A stretch of DNA of 64,000 nucleotides from Erythrobacter sp. Alg231-14 (GCF_900149685.1 NZ_LT702999.1:1178001-1242000), one strand, 5' to 3'. Positions 45,851-56,162 are shown, counted from the first letter of the stretch. Notes: generated by a model from the letters alone, not told the origin. Program-made: numbers and translations.

Positions 45851-47158
45851 TCAGGCTGTTTTTGGTTTCAAAGGTTTGATTTCGCCGCACAGGAGCCACA
45901 CGCTGGCGATGGCCGTCAAAGCGAGGCCCGCGCCAAGGACGAAGACTGAATAATAATTCGCCCCTGCGGTCATGATTGGCACCAGATAGGTGAGTGCAGC
46001 AGCGCTGAGCTTGGCTGCCATGCCGGCGATGCCCGAAAGCGTGCCGACTGTTTTCTTGCTGTACAGATCGCTGGGCAAAGTTTGCACGTTGCCGATTGCG
46101 GTTTGGAAACCGAACAGGATCGTGAACATCAACCACAATGCGGTCCAAGGCTCTGACGCAGCCGACAGCGCTAGAAGCGCAGGAAGCATGATCAAGCAGC
46201 CAAGAGTGATGGTGAATTTGCGCGTGCTGTTCACTGTCCAGCCCGCTTTCAAACGGTTCTGCGCAAGCAATCCACCAAACCACGCACCCAACATCGCACC
46301 AACGAAAGGCAACCACCCTGATGCGGCCACTTCTTTAACGTTGAAGCCGTGGACTTCGACCAAATAAGTCGGGATCCAGACAATGAAGAGCCACCAGATC
46401 GGATCGATCGCCGCCGACGCGATGATCACGCCCCAGCTTTCTTTCCGTTTGAGCAATTCACCCGTGGTTGGATTGTAGCCATCGTCATCGGAAGAACTGT
46501 CGGCGTCATCCGACGTCTTTTGTCCAGTCAGGATGTACTCACGCTCATCATCGGTCAGCCAATCGTGACTTTCTGGTGGAGCCTTTACAATGAACCACCA
46601 TGGCAAAAGCCACAGCAGGCCGATGACACCAACGAGCACAAAGATAAGTTTCCAATCAAGGAAGACCGCCATGTAACCGATCAGTGGGATCGAAATGATA
46701 CCGCCGATTGCCGCACCGGAATTGAAGATACCTTGCGCCAACGCACGTTCTTTTGTCGGGAACCATTCGGCGTTCGCTTTTGTCGCGCCGGGCCAGTTGC
46801 CGGCCTCTGCCACACCCAAGATTGCGCGGAAGAAGCTGAAACTTACGACGCCTTTTGCAAGAGCGTGCGCTGCGGTCGCGATCGACCACACGCCGATCGA
46901 AAGAACAAACCCCAATCTCGTTCCGACCCAGTCAAAGATCTTTCCGAAGATCGCCTGACCGGCGGCGTAGGCGAAAATGAAGACCGTGCTGATCACGCCC
47001 AAGATGTATTTGTGTCCATCCGCATCCATATCCGGAAACAGTTCCGGCGCGATGTTTTCGGGCCACAACACATTGATGGTTTGCCGGTCGATATAATTGA
47101 TGATTGTCGCAAGCGCGACGAGTCCAACAACCCACCAACGAAGTCCCTGCATTTTCAT
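45851..47158 (-). CDS. MFS transporter, hexuronate (ExuT-like) type
   Basis: A 435-residue protein with about 12 membrane segments. It begins MKMQGLRWWVVGLVALATI and NYIDRQTINVLWP, the typical opening of the anion:cation symporter/ExuT group, with RAILGVAEAGNWPGATKANAEWFP (about 105-128) and the matching FNSGAAIGGI. A charged cytoplasmic loop with an acidic Asp/Ser run (about 205-225) joins the two halves. Probable role: uptake of unsaturated mannuronate/guluronate or DEH from the periplasm for the enzymes encoded downstream. It lies 2 bases after the cupin gene and 43 bases before the SDR. Confidence 0.88.
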   Translation of the reverse strand: MKMQGLRWWVVGLVALATIINYIDRQTINVLWPENIAPELFPDMDADGHKYILGVISTVFIFAYAAGQAIFGKIFDWVGTRLGFVLSIGVWSIATAAHALAKGVVSFSFFRAILGVAEAGNWPGATKANAEWFPTKERALAQGIFNSGAAIGGIISIPLIGYMAVFLDWKLIFVLVGVIGLLWLLPWWFIVKAPPESHDWLTDDEREYILTGQKTSDDADSSSDDDGYNPTTGELLKRKESWGVIIASAAIDPIWWLFIVWIPTYLVEVHGFNVKEVAASGWLPFVGAMLGAWFGGLLAQNRLKAGWTVNSTRKFTITLGCLIMLPALLALSAASEPWTALWLMFTILFGFQTAIGNVQTLPSDLYSKKTVGTLSGIAGMAAKLSAAALTYLVPIMTAGANYYSVFVLGAGLALTAIASVWLLCGEIKPLKPKTA

Positions 47159-47160
47159 GT

Positions 47161-47523
47161 TCAGTTCCCCTCACCCAAAAAGTCTTCTCTGACTGGGCTA
47201 AATGTATCGAGCAAAACGCCCGCCTCTAAGCACACTGCACCGTGATCCAAATTTGGTGCGATGTAGAAGCTATCTCCCGCGCCTAGGACGCGCTTTTCGC
47301 CGTCCACAAACGCTTCAAACTTGCCGCTTTCGACATAGGTTGATTGGCTGTGTGGATGGGAATGAACATCCCCCACTGAGCCTTTATCGAACCACACTCT
47401 GACGATCATGATTTCCGGACCATAACCCAGGATTTGGCGGCTAATGCCTCCGCCCAAATCCTCTTTGGGCGTATCCTTCGCAATCACGAAAGTCGGGCTC
47501 GCCGCGCTCATCAATGTCGCCAT
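47161..47523 (-). CDS. kdgF: KdgF-like cupin (unsaturated uronate linearisation)
   Basis: A 120-residue single cupin barrel. Metal ligands: HSHPHSQSTYVESG (His residues near 57-61, Gln about 63) and a second-motif His in NLDHGAVCLE (about 97). The tail LDTFSPVREDFL is characteristic of KdgF proteins, which turn 4,5-unsaturated monouronates from pectin or alginate into the linear keto form DEH. It lies 3 bases after the PL17 lyase gene and 2 bases before the MFS gene, exactly where this step is needed. No signal peptide, so it acts in the cytoplasm. The length is normal. Confidence 0.9.
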   Translation of the reverse strand: MATLMSAASPTFVIAKDTPKEDLGGGISRQILGYGPEIMIVRVWFDKGSVGDVHSHPHSQSTYVESGKFEAFVDGEKRVLGAGDSFYIAPNLDHGAVCLEAGVLLDTFSPVREDFLGEGN

Positions 47524-47526
47524 TTT

Positions 47527-49707
47527 TTAGTTCTCCCCTCCGGTGAGTTGAACAACAGACGCGAACCCAGTCCAATCAATTTCGTCGCGACCAAGGATCG
47601 CGTTGTATGACTGTTCTGGATCGGGATTGTGCGACACTGCGATCGCGTAACGCTGCCCTGATTTCAGGGTCAGAATAATGATATCTTTGCCGTTCACTCG
47701 TTCGTGAGTGAAACTGTCGACCAAACTGCGGCTATCGAGCGTCTGTTCCGCTGCGCCGTCATAGCTGCCATGGGCTTCTAATAGGCTGGCGAAGGTCGCA
47801 TCACCTTCGCGTTGCGCGCGCAGCATAAGAAGCGGTTCGCGCCGCAGGTTGAACTCTGGATCGTTCGCCCCGCTTTCACCAAGGACCGCCACCAATGGGC
47901 CATTTCCAGCAAAGCGGTATGTGTAGAACCGGCCATCCAAAATCCACGTTAGCGCACCCTGCCCATCTTCGATTGCGCCCTGCGCATCGACCCAGATGTG
48001 CTGATACCCATTGTCCGCACCCAAGACAGGACGTTCGGCCACATTGCCTTGCGCAGCGAAGTCGAATTCCATGATGTGACCGGAATAATGGAGCGGCAAA
48101 TCGTATTGATGCGCCCCATCACTTGTCGCACGAACGAGATCGAAGACTAGAGGCGCTTCCAATCCCTCAATTTCCGCCATAATCAGCGTGCGCCGAATGG
48201 AAACACCGGGATAGGCATTCTCGATCTCGGCGCTGGAAACCTGAAGGCCCGGCGTGTCGGCAAAATACAATTGCTTTGGCCAGTTTGCGTTGGCGACATT
48301 CACATCGCCATCGAAATGACTGCTTTCATCAACGACCAACGTGTTGTGAGCGACCGACGACTTCGCCCACGTTGTATTCTCCGGCAAATAACGACCACCG
48401 CGCTTTGCCTCTATATTGAGGAACCGCGCTGCGCCATAATCGCGCACAATCTCATTGCCGTTGTCGTAAAGCTGCCATGCCAATTTATCAAAATGGCCGT
48501 GGCCCATCCCCTGCGATGTATTCTTCGCGATGAGCACCGTCGAGGGCTCGCCCTCTGCGTTCGCCTCACCTTGGCGCAAGACTGCAACAGCGCCTTGGTC
48601 ACCGTCGGGACCGTCGGTCAACAACAGCGATTGAAACGCAAATGGCTCAGCGCGATCTGCAGCAAGATCGCTAGCGACGCGCATGCCATTGTCGGTGAGT
48701 ACGGTGCGCCCTTGAAAGTCGGCGACGGACAAGAGCGACGGATCGCCTGTCTGAGCGTAAGCAATTGCGATCCCATCATACAGTTCGGCAGTGCGCAGGC
48801 TTTTGTCGCGGATCGCATCGTTGAATGGGAAGAAGTAACCCCGGTAGCTCAATTGCACCGTGGTCCTTAGCGCCTTTAGCAATATACCATCGCGGTGCTG
48901 AAAAATCTGACGCTCGGGCTCATTTCGCTCAATCGCATCAGCGAATACCAAGAACGGCAACAGGGCAAACCGCTGATAATACGGCCCTTCGGTGTAATAA
49001 CCATCGGGTGAAAACAGCAATTCTGTTTGGCGAAGAAAGCCCGCCTCGCCGCTTTTGTTGGACCCCAAAAGGGCCCGATCAACCATGTCATCATCGCCAA
49101 GCAGATAGCCGGTCATGCCGACGCCGGCGGTGGCCCATGTGGCGTGATTGTGAATGCGATCAAACGTGTTGGCCGATTCCACAGAGAGAAAATGCACCGC
49201 CGGGCGGAACACATTGTCATCAATGCTCTGCCGTTCCTGCGGGCTCAGTGTGTCGCGAATATCGCCGTATCCTTGCACGGCATGCACAAGCCACATGGCA
49301 TCGTTTAAAACCTGCCAGAAAATCCGGCCCGAATATTGATCGTGCCGCTCAGGGTGATCGCCCAATGTTGGGTACAATTCCGCATATTCGAGCAACATAT
49401 CGCGGACGTAATCGCGATAACGATCGTCCCCTGTGATCCGATAGATCTGACCGCCCAGATAGATCGCCCTAAAATTCCGCTTGTGCTGCTCGTGCGTGTA
49501 ACCGCCGCCCGGGTCTTTAGGCACGGGGACAACGACACCATCGGCCATCATTCCATCGACGAAATCGCGCGCGCGATCCAATTCCGCAGCATAAAGCGGC
49601 GGAATTGCGGCCGCTTCTTCAACTGTCTCGCTGTGCGCGTATGCCAATGAGGGCTGCACACCAAAGGCCAACGCACTGGCGGCGAACAGGAGAGCCGAGC
49701 GCCTCAT
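47527..49707 (-). CDS. Exo-acting oligoalginate lyase, PL17 family
   Basis: A 726-residue secreted or periplasmic protein; signal peptide about 1-24 (ends AYAHS). N-terminal alpha/alpha toroid (about 40-370) and C-terminal heparinase II/III-like beta-sandwich. Landmarks: Asn-His of HNHATWATAG (near 187), tyrosines in YYTEGPYYQRF (near 236-244), GHGHFDKLAWQLYD (near 407) and SVAHNTLVVDE (near 455), matching the Asn/His/Tyr/His set described for PL17 enzymes such as Alg17c. It removes unsaturated monouronates from alginate oligomers. The ATG overlaps the PL6 stop (ATGA), so the two lyases are co-translated. Confidence 0.9.
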   Translation of the reverse strand: MRRSALLFAASALAFGVQPSLAYAHSETVEEAAAIPPLYAAELDRARDFVDGMMADGVVVPVPKDPGGGYTHEQHKRNFRAIYLGGQIYRITGDDRYRDYVRDMLLEYAELYPTLGDHPERHDQYSGRIFWQVLNDAMWLVHAVQGYGDIRDTLSPQERQSIDDNVFRPAVHFLSVESANTFDRIHNHATWATAGVGMTGYLLGDDDMVDRALLGSNKSGEAGFLRQTELLFSPDGYYTEGPYYQRFALLPFLVFADAIERNEPERQIFQHRDGILLKALRTTVQLSYRGYFFPFNDAIRDKSLRTAELYDGIAIAYAQTGDPSLLSVADFQGRTVLTDNGMRVASDLAADRAEPFAFQSLLLTDGPDGDQGAVAVLRQGEANAEGEPSTVLIAKNTSQGMGHGHFDKLAWQLYDNGNEIVRDYGAARFLNIEAKRGGRYLPENTTWAKSSVAHNTLVVDESSHFDGDVNVANANWPKQLYFADTPGLQVSSAEIENAYPGVSIRRTLIMAEIEGLEAPLVFDLVRATSDGAHQYDLPLHYSGHIMEFDFAAQGNVAERPVLGADNGYQHIWVDAQGAIEDGQGALTWILDGRFYTYRFAGNGPLVAVLGESGANDPEFNLRREPLLMLRAQREGDATFASLLEAHGSYDGAAEQTLDSRSLVDSFTHERVNGKDIIILTLKSGQRYAIAVSHNPDPEQSYNAILGRDEIDWTGFASVVQLTGGEN

Positions 49708-51974
49708 TCCGCGTCCTCCTCTGCAAACACATTGCCAGAAACATCGGCTCGGTGCGGGCCGTCGAAATTCAATTCCTCCAAGACGAGTTCACCCGTCTCT
49801 GCAAATTGATTGCCCGTCACTGCGGTGATTGGCGTTCCAACAGTATGAACGATGCGGAACGGCGCAGAACCAGCAACTTGATTGCCCGTCACATTTGCGA
49901 TCTGCACACCATGCAGATTTAGCGACGCGCCAGTACCATTGGTCGGGGCCAAACCGGACCCGGCGATCTGATTGTTGGCAAAAGCGACGAACGGCCCAAA
50001 TGTGCTTTCGTCACGCCCACCACGATAGATATCGGCAATCGGACCACCAACATTGGCGAATGTGTTGCCCGTAACATCAAGATATTCGACGTTGTACTGA
50101 CCGTAATCCTCAGTTTCTGCGGCGGCAGAAACAATCGCGCCGGTAATGTCGGCAAATTGACTGTTGCGGATTGTCACTGCATCGGCGAGCGCGCTTTTGC
50201 CCAACGTCAGAACATTAAAGCTCTTATTTACGACCAGACCGCGAACCGTAACCCCATCCATTTCGACCGTTAGGTTCGATTTGATCGGGAATGTCGTCGT
50301 TCGGATCATAGAATTGCCGACAGAATCCGGCGCGAGAGCTCCGTCAATTGTGACGCCGTCCAACCTAAGATTGCCGCCTTCGCGCAGTTCGAACAAGGAT
50401 GGGCGCGTGAAGAAGACAACCGCCGCCTCACCCGCGTCATTTGGAGCTGTCGCAATTGTCACGGCAGCATCCAAAGGAATGGTCCGCTCAACCACATACT
50501 CACCAGGCGCAAGTTGGATTACGTCACCATCTTTGGCCACCAAGACCGCGTTGACCAAGGCGTCTTCGCCTGGTGCGATCGCGATCGTTTCTCCGGACGC
50601 TCCGAACAAAACATCATCGCCCGGCTTTGGATACCAAGAGGCGCCGACTTGATCGAGAGTTACCGGGCTCAAATCCCGCGGCGCACCCAACGCAGCGAAC
50701 TTGGGATCAACCGGATACAGCAAGCCATTCTCCGCACGCTCCATTGCGATTGAGCGCCGATCAAATGACGCAAGTTCATCCGCCACGCCGCCTTCGACAA
50801 CTACGTTGCCGTCGAAAGCAATTCCGGAGACGTCATCATAAACTTCTAGGAACGATTGCCCCTCAATCCCGCCGAGCAAATTGCCTGCAAATGTGCTGTC
50901 GCTCGGCGCAGCGGAGCGCTCATCATCGGCCCCCACATTGAAACCGACACGTCGACTATCAAGGATGGTGTTTCCTTCGATCGTAGCGCCGGCGACTTCG
51001 ACATATCGATTGACCGGTGAATTGGGCACACCATTCATAATGGCAAGCGCGCTGGAAAACGCCTCTCCGCGAAGCCCTTCCATGTAATTGTCGCGCACCG
51101 TTTGACCGCGATTGATGACACGAATCCCGCCGGTGTAATCCTTGCCCCCGCCCAAAAAGACATTGCGTTCAACAACGGCGTCATCTCCATGACGCAGGGT
51201 CAAGGTCCCGCGTGAGCGGAGGAAAACATTGCCCCGAAAGACATTGCCGCCCGACTTTGAAGAGATGATCTCAACCTCACCATCGGTTCGGTCGAAAATG
51301 TTGTTTTCAACCAAGGTTCCGGATTGATGCATTGAATATCGGCTTGTACCGATGCGCAGCGTTTCGCCACCATTGGACCCAAGCACAGGGCGCGGGCCAA
51401 AATAATTGTGATCAATCAAATGGCCGTTATTGCGGCTTTCTTCCTGATCAAGACGCACAGCCAAGGTCACACCCTTATTGGTTTTTCCAACCAAATTGTT
51501 GTGATCAAACCGATTGCCACTGCCATAGATCCCGACCCAATAATCGGACTCATAACGATCAGGTTTACTGAAATTGTCGATGACAACTTCGGTCACACGG
51601 GAATTGTGTGCGACGTCATCTTTGTTGCGGCGGAATGAGATGACCTCCCCTCGCGGGCTATAACCATCACGGAACACCAAGCCCGACACAAGAATGTGAC
51701 GACCGCCAATGCGCAAACTGGATTGCCCGGTTAGAAAGACCTGACCGGCATCTTGAGAGGTTACGGTGATCGGAGCATCCTCACGCCCCTCCCCCGTAAT
51801 CACCATTTCGAAATCGCGCCACTCACCGTTGGTCAAAATGATAACGTCGCCAGCCTCTATCACATCGACAGCGGCAGCGTATTCATCTTGGTTTTGAACA
51901 ATGTAGTCCTCAGCGAGGACAGGCGTAGCAATATGCCACACACCCAGAGCCACAAGGCAAAGCCTCGCAATCAT
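49704..51974 (-). CDS. Alginate lyase, PL6 family (two beta-helix domains)
   Basis: The start is placed at ATG 51974 (756 residues) because GAGGGG precedes it and a signal peptide follows directly (MIARLCLVALGVWHIATPVLA); the frame to 52025 adds a non-signal stretch. The first parallel beta-helix carries the PL6 catalytic Lys in IISSKSGGN (near 239) and Arg in LTLRHGDD (near 260). The 21-residue spacing is like chondroitinase B and AlyGC. A second beta-helix from about 460 (APGEYVVERTIPLD) gives the two-domain form of the AlyGC type. Expected action: cleavage of alginate, often from chain ends. First gene of the catabolic operon, with a FadR-like site in the leader. Confidence 0.9.
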   Translation of the reverse strand: MIARLCLVALGVWHIATPVLAEDYIVQNQDEYAAAVDVIEAGDVIILTNGEWRDFEMVITGEGREDAPITVTSQDAGQVFLTGQSSLRIGGRHILVSGLVFRDGYSPRGEVISFRRNKDDVAHNSRVTEVVIDNFSKPDRYESDYWVGIYGSGNRFDHNNLVGKTNKGVTLAVRLDQEESRNNGHLIDHNYFGPRPVLGSNGGETLRIGTSRYSMHQSGTLVENNIFDRTDGEVEIISSKSGGNVFRGNVFLRSRGTLTLRHGDDAVVERNVFLGGGKDYTGGIRVINRGQTVRDNYMEGLRGEAFSSALAIMNGVPNSPVNRYVEVAGATIEGNTILDSRRVGFNVGADDERSAAPSDSTFAGNLLGGIEGQSFLEVYDDVSGIAFDGNVVVEGGVADELASFDRRSIAMERAENGLLYPVDPKFAALGAPRDLSPVTLDQVGASWYPKPGDDVLFGASGETIAIAPGEDALVNAVLVAKDGDVIQLAPGEYVVERTIPLDAAVTIATAPNDAGEAAVVFFTRPSLFELREGGNLRLDGVTIDGALAPDSVGNSMIRTTTFPIKSNLTVEMDGVTVRGLVVNKSFNVLTLGKSALADAVTIRNSQFADITGAIVSAAAETEDYGQYNVEYLDVTGNTFANVGGPIADIYRGGRDESTFGPFVAFANNQIAGSGLAPTNGTGASLNLHGVQIANVTGNQVAGSAPFRIVHTVGTPITAVTGNQFAETGELVLEELNFDGPHRADVSGNVFAEEDAE

Positions 51975-52062
51975 CCCAACAATCCCCTCTCCAATTTTTA
52001 TGCGCCAACTATAGGCGTCGATCAAGCGGTGTCAATCAATCTGGCATATTATCGAGGGGAAT

Positions 52063-52076
52063 ATTGTAATACCAAT
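52063..52076. promoter_or_regulatory. Candidate FadR-type GntR operator before the lyase operon
   Basis: Minus-strand reading ATTGGTATTACAAT. The core TGGTATTACAA matches the TNGTNNNACNA pattern known for FCD-domain GntR regulators. It lies 89 bases upstream of the PL6 start and just after the GntR gene stop. Confidence 0.55.
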
Positions 52077-52080
52077 GTGG

Positions 52081-52821
52081 TTAGCCAATTTTGGCTGATG
52101 CTGCGAAGCGCTCCCGGCTTTTTGAGGCCTGTACCTGCAATTCTTCCATCGCCATTTTCTCGGTCGCATCCAGCATCGCTTCGATGAGCCGATGGAAATG
52201 TTCCCGCATTGCATTGCGTGCGCCGGACGGATCGCGATCGCGCAAGGCAAAGAAAATTGCCTCATGCTCCGCAGTGCGAGAGGCCGCGTCGTGAACACAG
52301 ACAGCCTCATAGGTTGCCTTAACATTCGGAATGTCTTCACGCATCCGCCACAAGGAACTCACCGTGTGAACCATTGCGGCGTTGTTCGAAGCGGCTGCGA
52401 TTGTCCGATGAAACTCTTCGTCGGCTTCATTCGCCTCTTCTTCGGAACCGGTCCGCATCTTTTCCACCAATCCGGCAAGGCGCTCAATCGCTTCGTCGGT
52501 GATATTATGAGCCGCCAGTGCGGCCGCCTCTGATTCCACCAACAACCGAGCTTCGGTCACTTCAAAAGCACTCGCCGCAGGAAGAGAGGTCCTCTCCTCT
52601 GCCTGATTTTCGCTTACATAAACGCCAGATCCGGTCTTGATTTCCAACCGTCCAATCGCTTGCAGAGCAATCTCTGCCTCGCGAATGGTCACGCGGCTAA
52701 CATTCAACCGCTCTGCCAATTCCCGCTCACCAGGCAAACGCGTACCCGGTGGAAACGCGCCCTCGTCAATAAGACCCGAAATTTGTTCAGCAACGGATTG
52801 GAATAGTCGCTTGCCGGTCAT
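52081..52821 (-). CDS. GntR-family regulator, FadR/FCD subfamily
   Basis: A 246-residue repressor-type protein. N-terminal winged helix (about 5-72: LPGERELAERLNVSRVTIREAE, then IKTGSGVYV). All-helical FCD ligand domain (about 90-235), with metal/ligand positions visible as EEFHRTIAAAS (Asp/His), TAEHEAIFFALRDRD and AMREHFHRLIEAM (His). Encoded directly upstream of the lyase operon in the same direction, 106 bases before the PL6 start. Three ATTGGTAT-bearing sites lie in front of the lyase operon and between the two TonB-dependent receptors, so it is the likely alginate-responsive regulator. The inducer is unknown; KDG or a related keto-uronate would fit the family. Confidence 0.88.
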   Translation of the reverse strand: MTGKRLFQSVAEQISGLIDEGAFPPGTRLPGERELAERLNVSRVTIREAEIALQAIGRLEIKTGSGVYVSENQAEERTSLPAASAFEVTEARLLVESEAAALAAHNITDEAIERLAGLVEKMRTGSEEEANEADEEFHRTIAAASNNAAMVHTVSSLWRMREDIPNVKATYEAVCVHDAASRTAEHEAIFFALRDRDPSGARNAMREHFHRLIEAMLDATEKMAMEELQVQASKSRERFAASAKIG

Positions 52822-52916
52822 GCCCTACCTCTGTGATGCCTCTGGATACTCACCTATCTGTCTGCACCCGTAGATGTTGCGAGATCATATGTCACGCCGC
52901 CCCACGAATACGGAAT

Positions 52917-52951
52917 GGGTTGCCATCAGCCCCTCAACTAGATGGCAACCC
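52917..52951 (-). terminator. Hairpin after the first TonB-dependent receptor gene
   Basis: A perfect 11-base stem (GGGTTGCCATC with GATGGCAACCC) around a 13-base loop, 7 bases beyond the receptor stop on the minus strand. The following T content is modest. It separates the receptor transcript from the GntR gene. Confidence 0.6.
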
Positions 52952-52958
52952 AAACTGG

Positions 52959-55900
52959 TCAGAAACGAGCGCGAATGCCGGCGAAGTAGCGAGGCCCATA
53001 AACCAGGACTTGGCCTAGATCGTCTGGGGCGCCACGGAAGTCGGTCCGCGGTTCGTTAAACAAGTTCAATCCTTCGAGCGTGAAGCGAACATTGTTGTTC
53101 AGCTCGTAGGAAATACGCGCTTCGAATACGCCCACATCGTCAACGTACCGGATACGGCCCGGTGTCGAGACGAACTGTTGGAAGTACTCGCTGCGATATT
53201 TGTACACGCCTTGGAAATCGAAATCGCCGATTTCGTAATAGACCTGACCCGAGAACACATGCTCAGAGAAACCAAACAGGTTTGAGGACGGGATCAAGCC
53301 AGCGGCCGTGACAGTTGTCGAACCATCCGCATTGACCGTTGAGATCGCGCCCAGCGTGTCGTCTTCGAATTCGAAATCCGAATCTGCGTAGTTGTAGCTG
53401 AGCTTAAAGCCGAGACCATCCAACGGTGCCGGCAGATAGCTGAACCGATGCGCTGCGGTGACTTCAACACCGTAAATGGTGCTGGTTTCGTCAGACGTGT
53501 TGATCGATGTCGTCAAAAGATCAGCTGCGGCACCACTGATGTTGAATGTTTCGAAAACACCAACAGTTTCAAAGCCGCCGTTGAAGCTCTTGTAATAGGC
53601 ATTCACCGCCAGAATCGTATCCTCATTCGGATACCATTCGAGGCCAGCATCAAAGTTCCATGACAAGAGCGGCTCAGTAGCCGGGTTACCCGTTGCGGAA
53701 ACGTTGTTTACGCCGCCGATCAAAGCTTCTTCGGGCGTTGCGAAATCATCGCCGTCGTTCACGTTGATGATACGACCATCGCCAAGGCTGGATGGATCAG
53801 GCCGCGAAAGCGCGCGGAACACTGCGAAGCGAGCCTGAAGGTCAGGCTGAAGCTCTGCCACAACATTAAAGCTTGGCAAGAATTCAGTGTACGATGCGCT
53901 TGAATTGCGGACCGTCAATGCGCCTGGATCTTCGACCAAGGCAAACCCTGCTTCACCATCGCCATCAACATCATCGACCACAATGCTAAGAGCCGTGCGG
54001 AAGCCACGCGAAAGCACGTCAGTGTTCACAACGCGGATACCAACATTACCCCGAATAGGTGTCGATCCCAGCTGACTGTCAAAGTCGGCCTGAACGTAAC
54101 CTGCCCATGTGCGCTCCGTCACATCGGTGTTCTGAATCGAGTCAAAATCGCCGGTCGGGAAAATCGGCGTGCCATCTTCGTTAAACGACAAACCTGATGG
54201 ATCTTCGCGCTCAAGCACTTGTGCAACGCAAAGTGCATCGAACGTAGCGAATGTGTTGGTTGTTCCGATGACGTTGCCGTCGGCGTCCACGTTGGTGATC
54301 AACGCATTGTCACCAGCAACCGACGAAAGGAAACCACTCTCAGGGAATGACGTCCGGCATTCGGTGTTGGCGAAGAAGAGCGCGCCGGTACCGCCTTGGT
54401 CACTGTAAGTGTTTTCAAAACGGCTGGTGCCGTTCGATGCACCCGGCACATCGCGATAGATCAATTCTTGGTAACGCGTTCCGCCCTGAAGCAGAGTAAA
54501 GAAACCGTCGGTTTCGTAAGCGAAGTCACCGCGAACGGCCCATACGCTGTTGAAACGATCCTGCTCCAAATCAGCGCGCAGGCGCGGATCATTGGCGAAC
54601 AAATCGTAATTGTTCACGTCAAAGTTTTGAACAATGAAGTTCAAACCTTCGGAACCGTTTTGGAAAATTTGAACCACGTTTTCGACGCGGTCATCTTGGG
54701 TGCTGCCATCGTTTTCGACACTTGGCGTGAAAGCCCCGGTGTTGCCAAAGATGTCTTCATCATCCTCAGTACGGAAACGAATCTGCACAGCTTCTTCGAT
54801 CCGCTGCGTTTGCGAATACGACGCATCAAGCGAAACCGTTAGGCGATCGACAGGCTGGAAGTCGATCGACAAACCACCGCCGTAATATTCTTCGTCACGC
54901 TCAGAATACTCGGTGACTGCTTCAATGCGCTGCTCGCTGGTAAACTGACGCAATGCACCGCTTTCGGTGAAGATCAGATCAAAGCCGTCGATGGAGTTCG
55001 GAGCATCTTGCTCATCAATGCGGCGACCTTCTGCGAAGTTCAAATCGTTGCGTTGCTCGGTTGTGGTCCGACGCGAATATTGGAAGTCGGCGTTGATATC
55101 GACATCGGGGCTCGGCTGATACTGGATCGCGCCAAAGAACGCATTGCGTTCGTCCGCGGTGCTGTTTTGACGGAACGCATAGCTGTTGCGAGCGATGACG
55201 AAAGGAAGCCCGATGCTACCATCGCGCAAACCATCAATTGTGCTTGAGCTGGTGTCGCAGTTGCCATCGTCGAATACACCATCACTGCTTGTGCTAGGAT
55301 CGACAACGCAGGCGCGAATGGTGTTGGAAACACGCACTTCTTGCTCTGGATTGTTGGAATCGCGACGCTCATAGCCAAGCGAAATGCCTAGCTCACCATC
55401 GCCAACACTAAATTGATCGATGAAGCTCAACGATCCGCGATACGCAAAGTCATTGAGGCGTTGATCCGATTCAATGTCGTAATTGTCTGGGTTAACCTCG
55501 GCCTTGAACTCGCCCTGCACGCGGCGACGACCATAATCGATCGGACGGACCGTCTCGAGCACGATCTGACCAGCAACACCGCCCTCGATGTAGCTAGCCG
55601 CCTGCGTTTTATAGATACCGATCTTCGTGAAAAGCTCGGAAGGGAACTGGCTGAAGTTAACCGAACGATCGCCACTGCCGTTTGTCGCGATGCGGCCGTT
55701 GATAACGGTCGAACCAAGGAATGGACCAAGGCCGCGAATCGAAATCTCTGTCGCGCCGCCATTTTCACGGTGCGAGCCCGCACCAGTCAAAGTCTCGAGC
55801 GCCTCACCAATAGAGAGAGCCGGCAAATCGCCAATTTCATCGGCCGACAACGCATCAAACACTTCGGTCGAATTGCGCTTTTCATCGATTGAGTTTTGGA

Positions 55901-56099
55901 TGGTCGCCCGGAAACCGGTAACAACAATGTCGCCCTCTTGCGCCTCATCGGCAACGTCAGCCGGAGCCTCTTGAGCAGAAGTATCTCCAGCCTCATCCTG
56001 CGCCAAAGCCGGTGTTGCAGCGAAAGCAGTTCCAGCAAGCAATGCAGCGGACAAAGAAACGCGCGAATAGGCGCCGCGACGGGGTGCGCGAAGTGTCAT
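52959..56099 (-). CDS. TonB-dependent receptor, probable alginate oligomer uptake
   Basis: About 1046 residues from the ATG at 56099, which has GAGGGAGGG just upstream; a start 5 codons earlier is possible. Signal peptide ends near TPALAQ. TonB-box-like GDIVVTGFRATI stretch, plug domain (about 65-180: DLPALSIGEALETLTG, ISIRGLGPFLGSTVING), then a 22-strand barrel ending in YFAGIRARF, an outer-membrane C-terminal signature with Phe. It belongs to the long (over 900 residues) carbohydrate-type receptors common in Caulobacter and sphingomonads. Its position beside alginate lyases and divergent from a second receptor suggests uptake of alginate oligosaccharides. Candidate operators lie in the shared upstream region. 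Confidence 0.88.
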   Translation of the reverse strand: MTLRAPRRGAYSRVSLSAALLAGTAFAATPALAQDEAGDTSAQEAPADVADEAQEGDIVVTGFRATIQNSIDEKRNSTEVFDALSADEIGDLPALSIGEALETLTGAGSHRENGGATEISIRGLGPFLGSTVINGRIATNGSGDRSVNFSQFPSELFTKIGIYKTQAASYIEGGVAGQIVLETVRPIDYGRRRVQGEFKAEVNPDNYDIESDQRLNDFAYRGSLSFIDQFSVGDGELGISLGYERRDSNNPEQEVRVSNTIRACVVDPSTSSDGVFDDGNCDTSSSTIDGLRDGSIGLPFVIARNSYAFRQNSTADERNAFFGAIQYQPSPDVDINADFQYSRRTTTEQRNDLNFAEGRRIDEQDAPNSIDGFDLIFTESGALRQFTSEQRIEAVTEYSERDEEYYGGGLSIDFQPVDRLTVSLDASYSQTQRIEEAVQIRFRTEDDEDIFGNTGAFTPSVENDGSTQDDRVENVVQIFQNGSEGLNFIVQNFDVNNYDLFANDPRLRADLEQDRFNSVWAVRGDFAYETDGFFTLLQGGTRYQELIYRDVPGASNGTSRFENTYSDQGGTGALFFANTECRTSFPESGFLSSVAGDNALITNVDADGNVIGTTNTFATFDALCVAQVLEREDPSGLSFNEDGTPIFPTGDFDSIQNTDVTERTWAGYVQADFDSQLGSTPIRGNVGIRVVNTDVLSRGFRTALSIVVDDVDGDGEAGFALVEDPGALTVRNSSASYTEFLPSFNVVAELQPDLQARFAVFRALSRPDPSSLGDGRIINVNDGDDFATPEEALIGGVNNVSATGNPATEPLLSWNFDAGLEWYPNEDTILAVNAYYKSFNGGFETVGVFETFNISGAAADLLTTSINTSDETSTIYGVEVTAAHRFSYLPAPLDGLGFKLSYNYADSDFEFEDDTLGAISTVNADGSTTVTAAGLIPSSNLFGFSEHVFSGQVYYEIGDFDFQGVYKYRSEYFQQFVSTPGRIRYVDDVGVFEARISYELNNNVRFTLEGLNLFNEPRTDFRGAPDDLGQVLVYGPRYFAGIRARF

Positions 56100-56162
56100 C
56101 AATCCCTCCCTCAAGGTATGTTTATGAGCGAAGGGATAAGCGGTTAGGAGCCCGTGTCAACC

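Noticed and set aside
46349..47245. Plus-strand frame of 298 codons
   Set aside because: Antisense to the MFS transporter and cupin genes, both of clear family.
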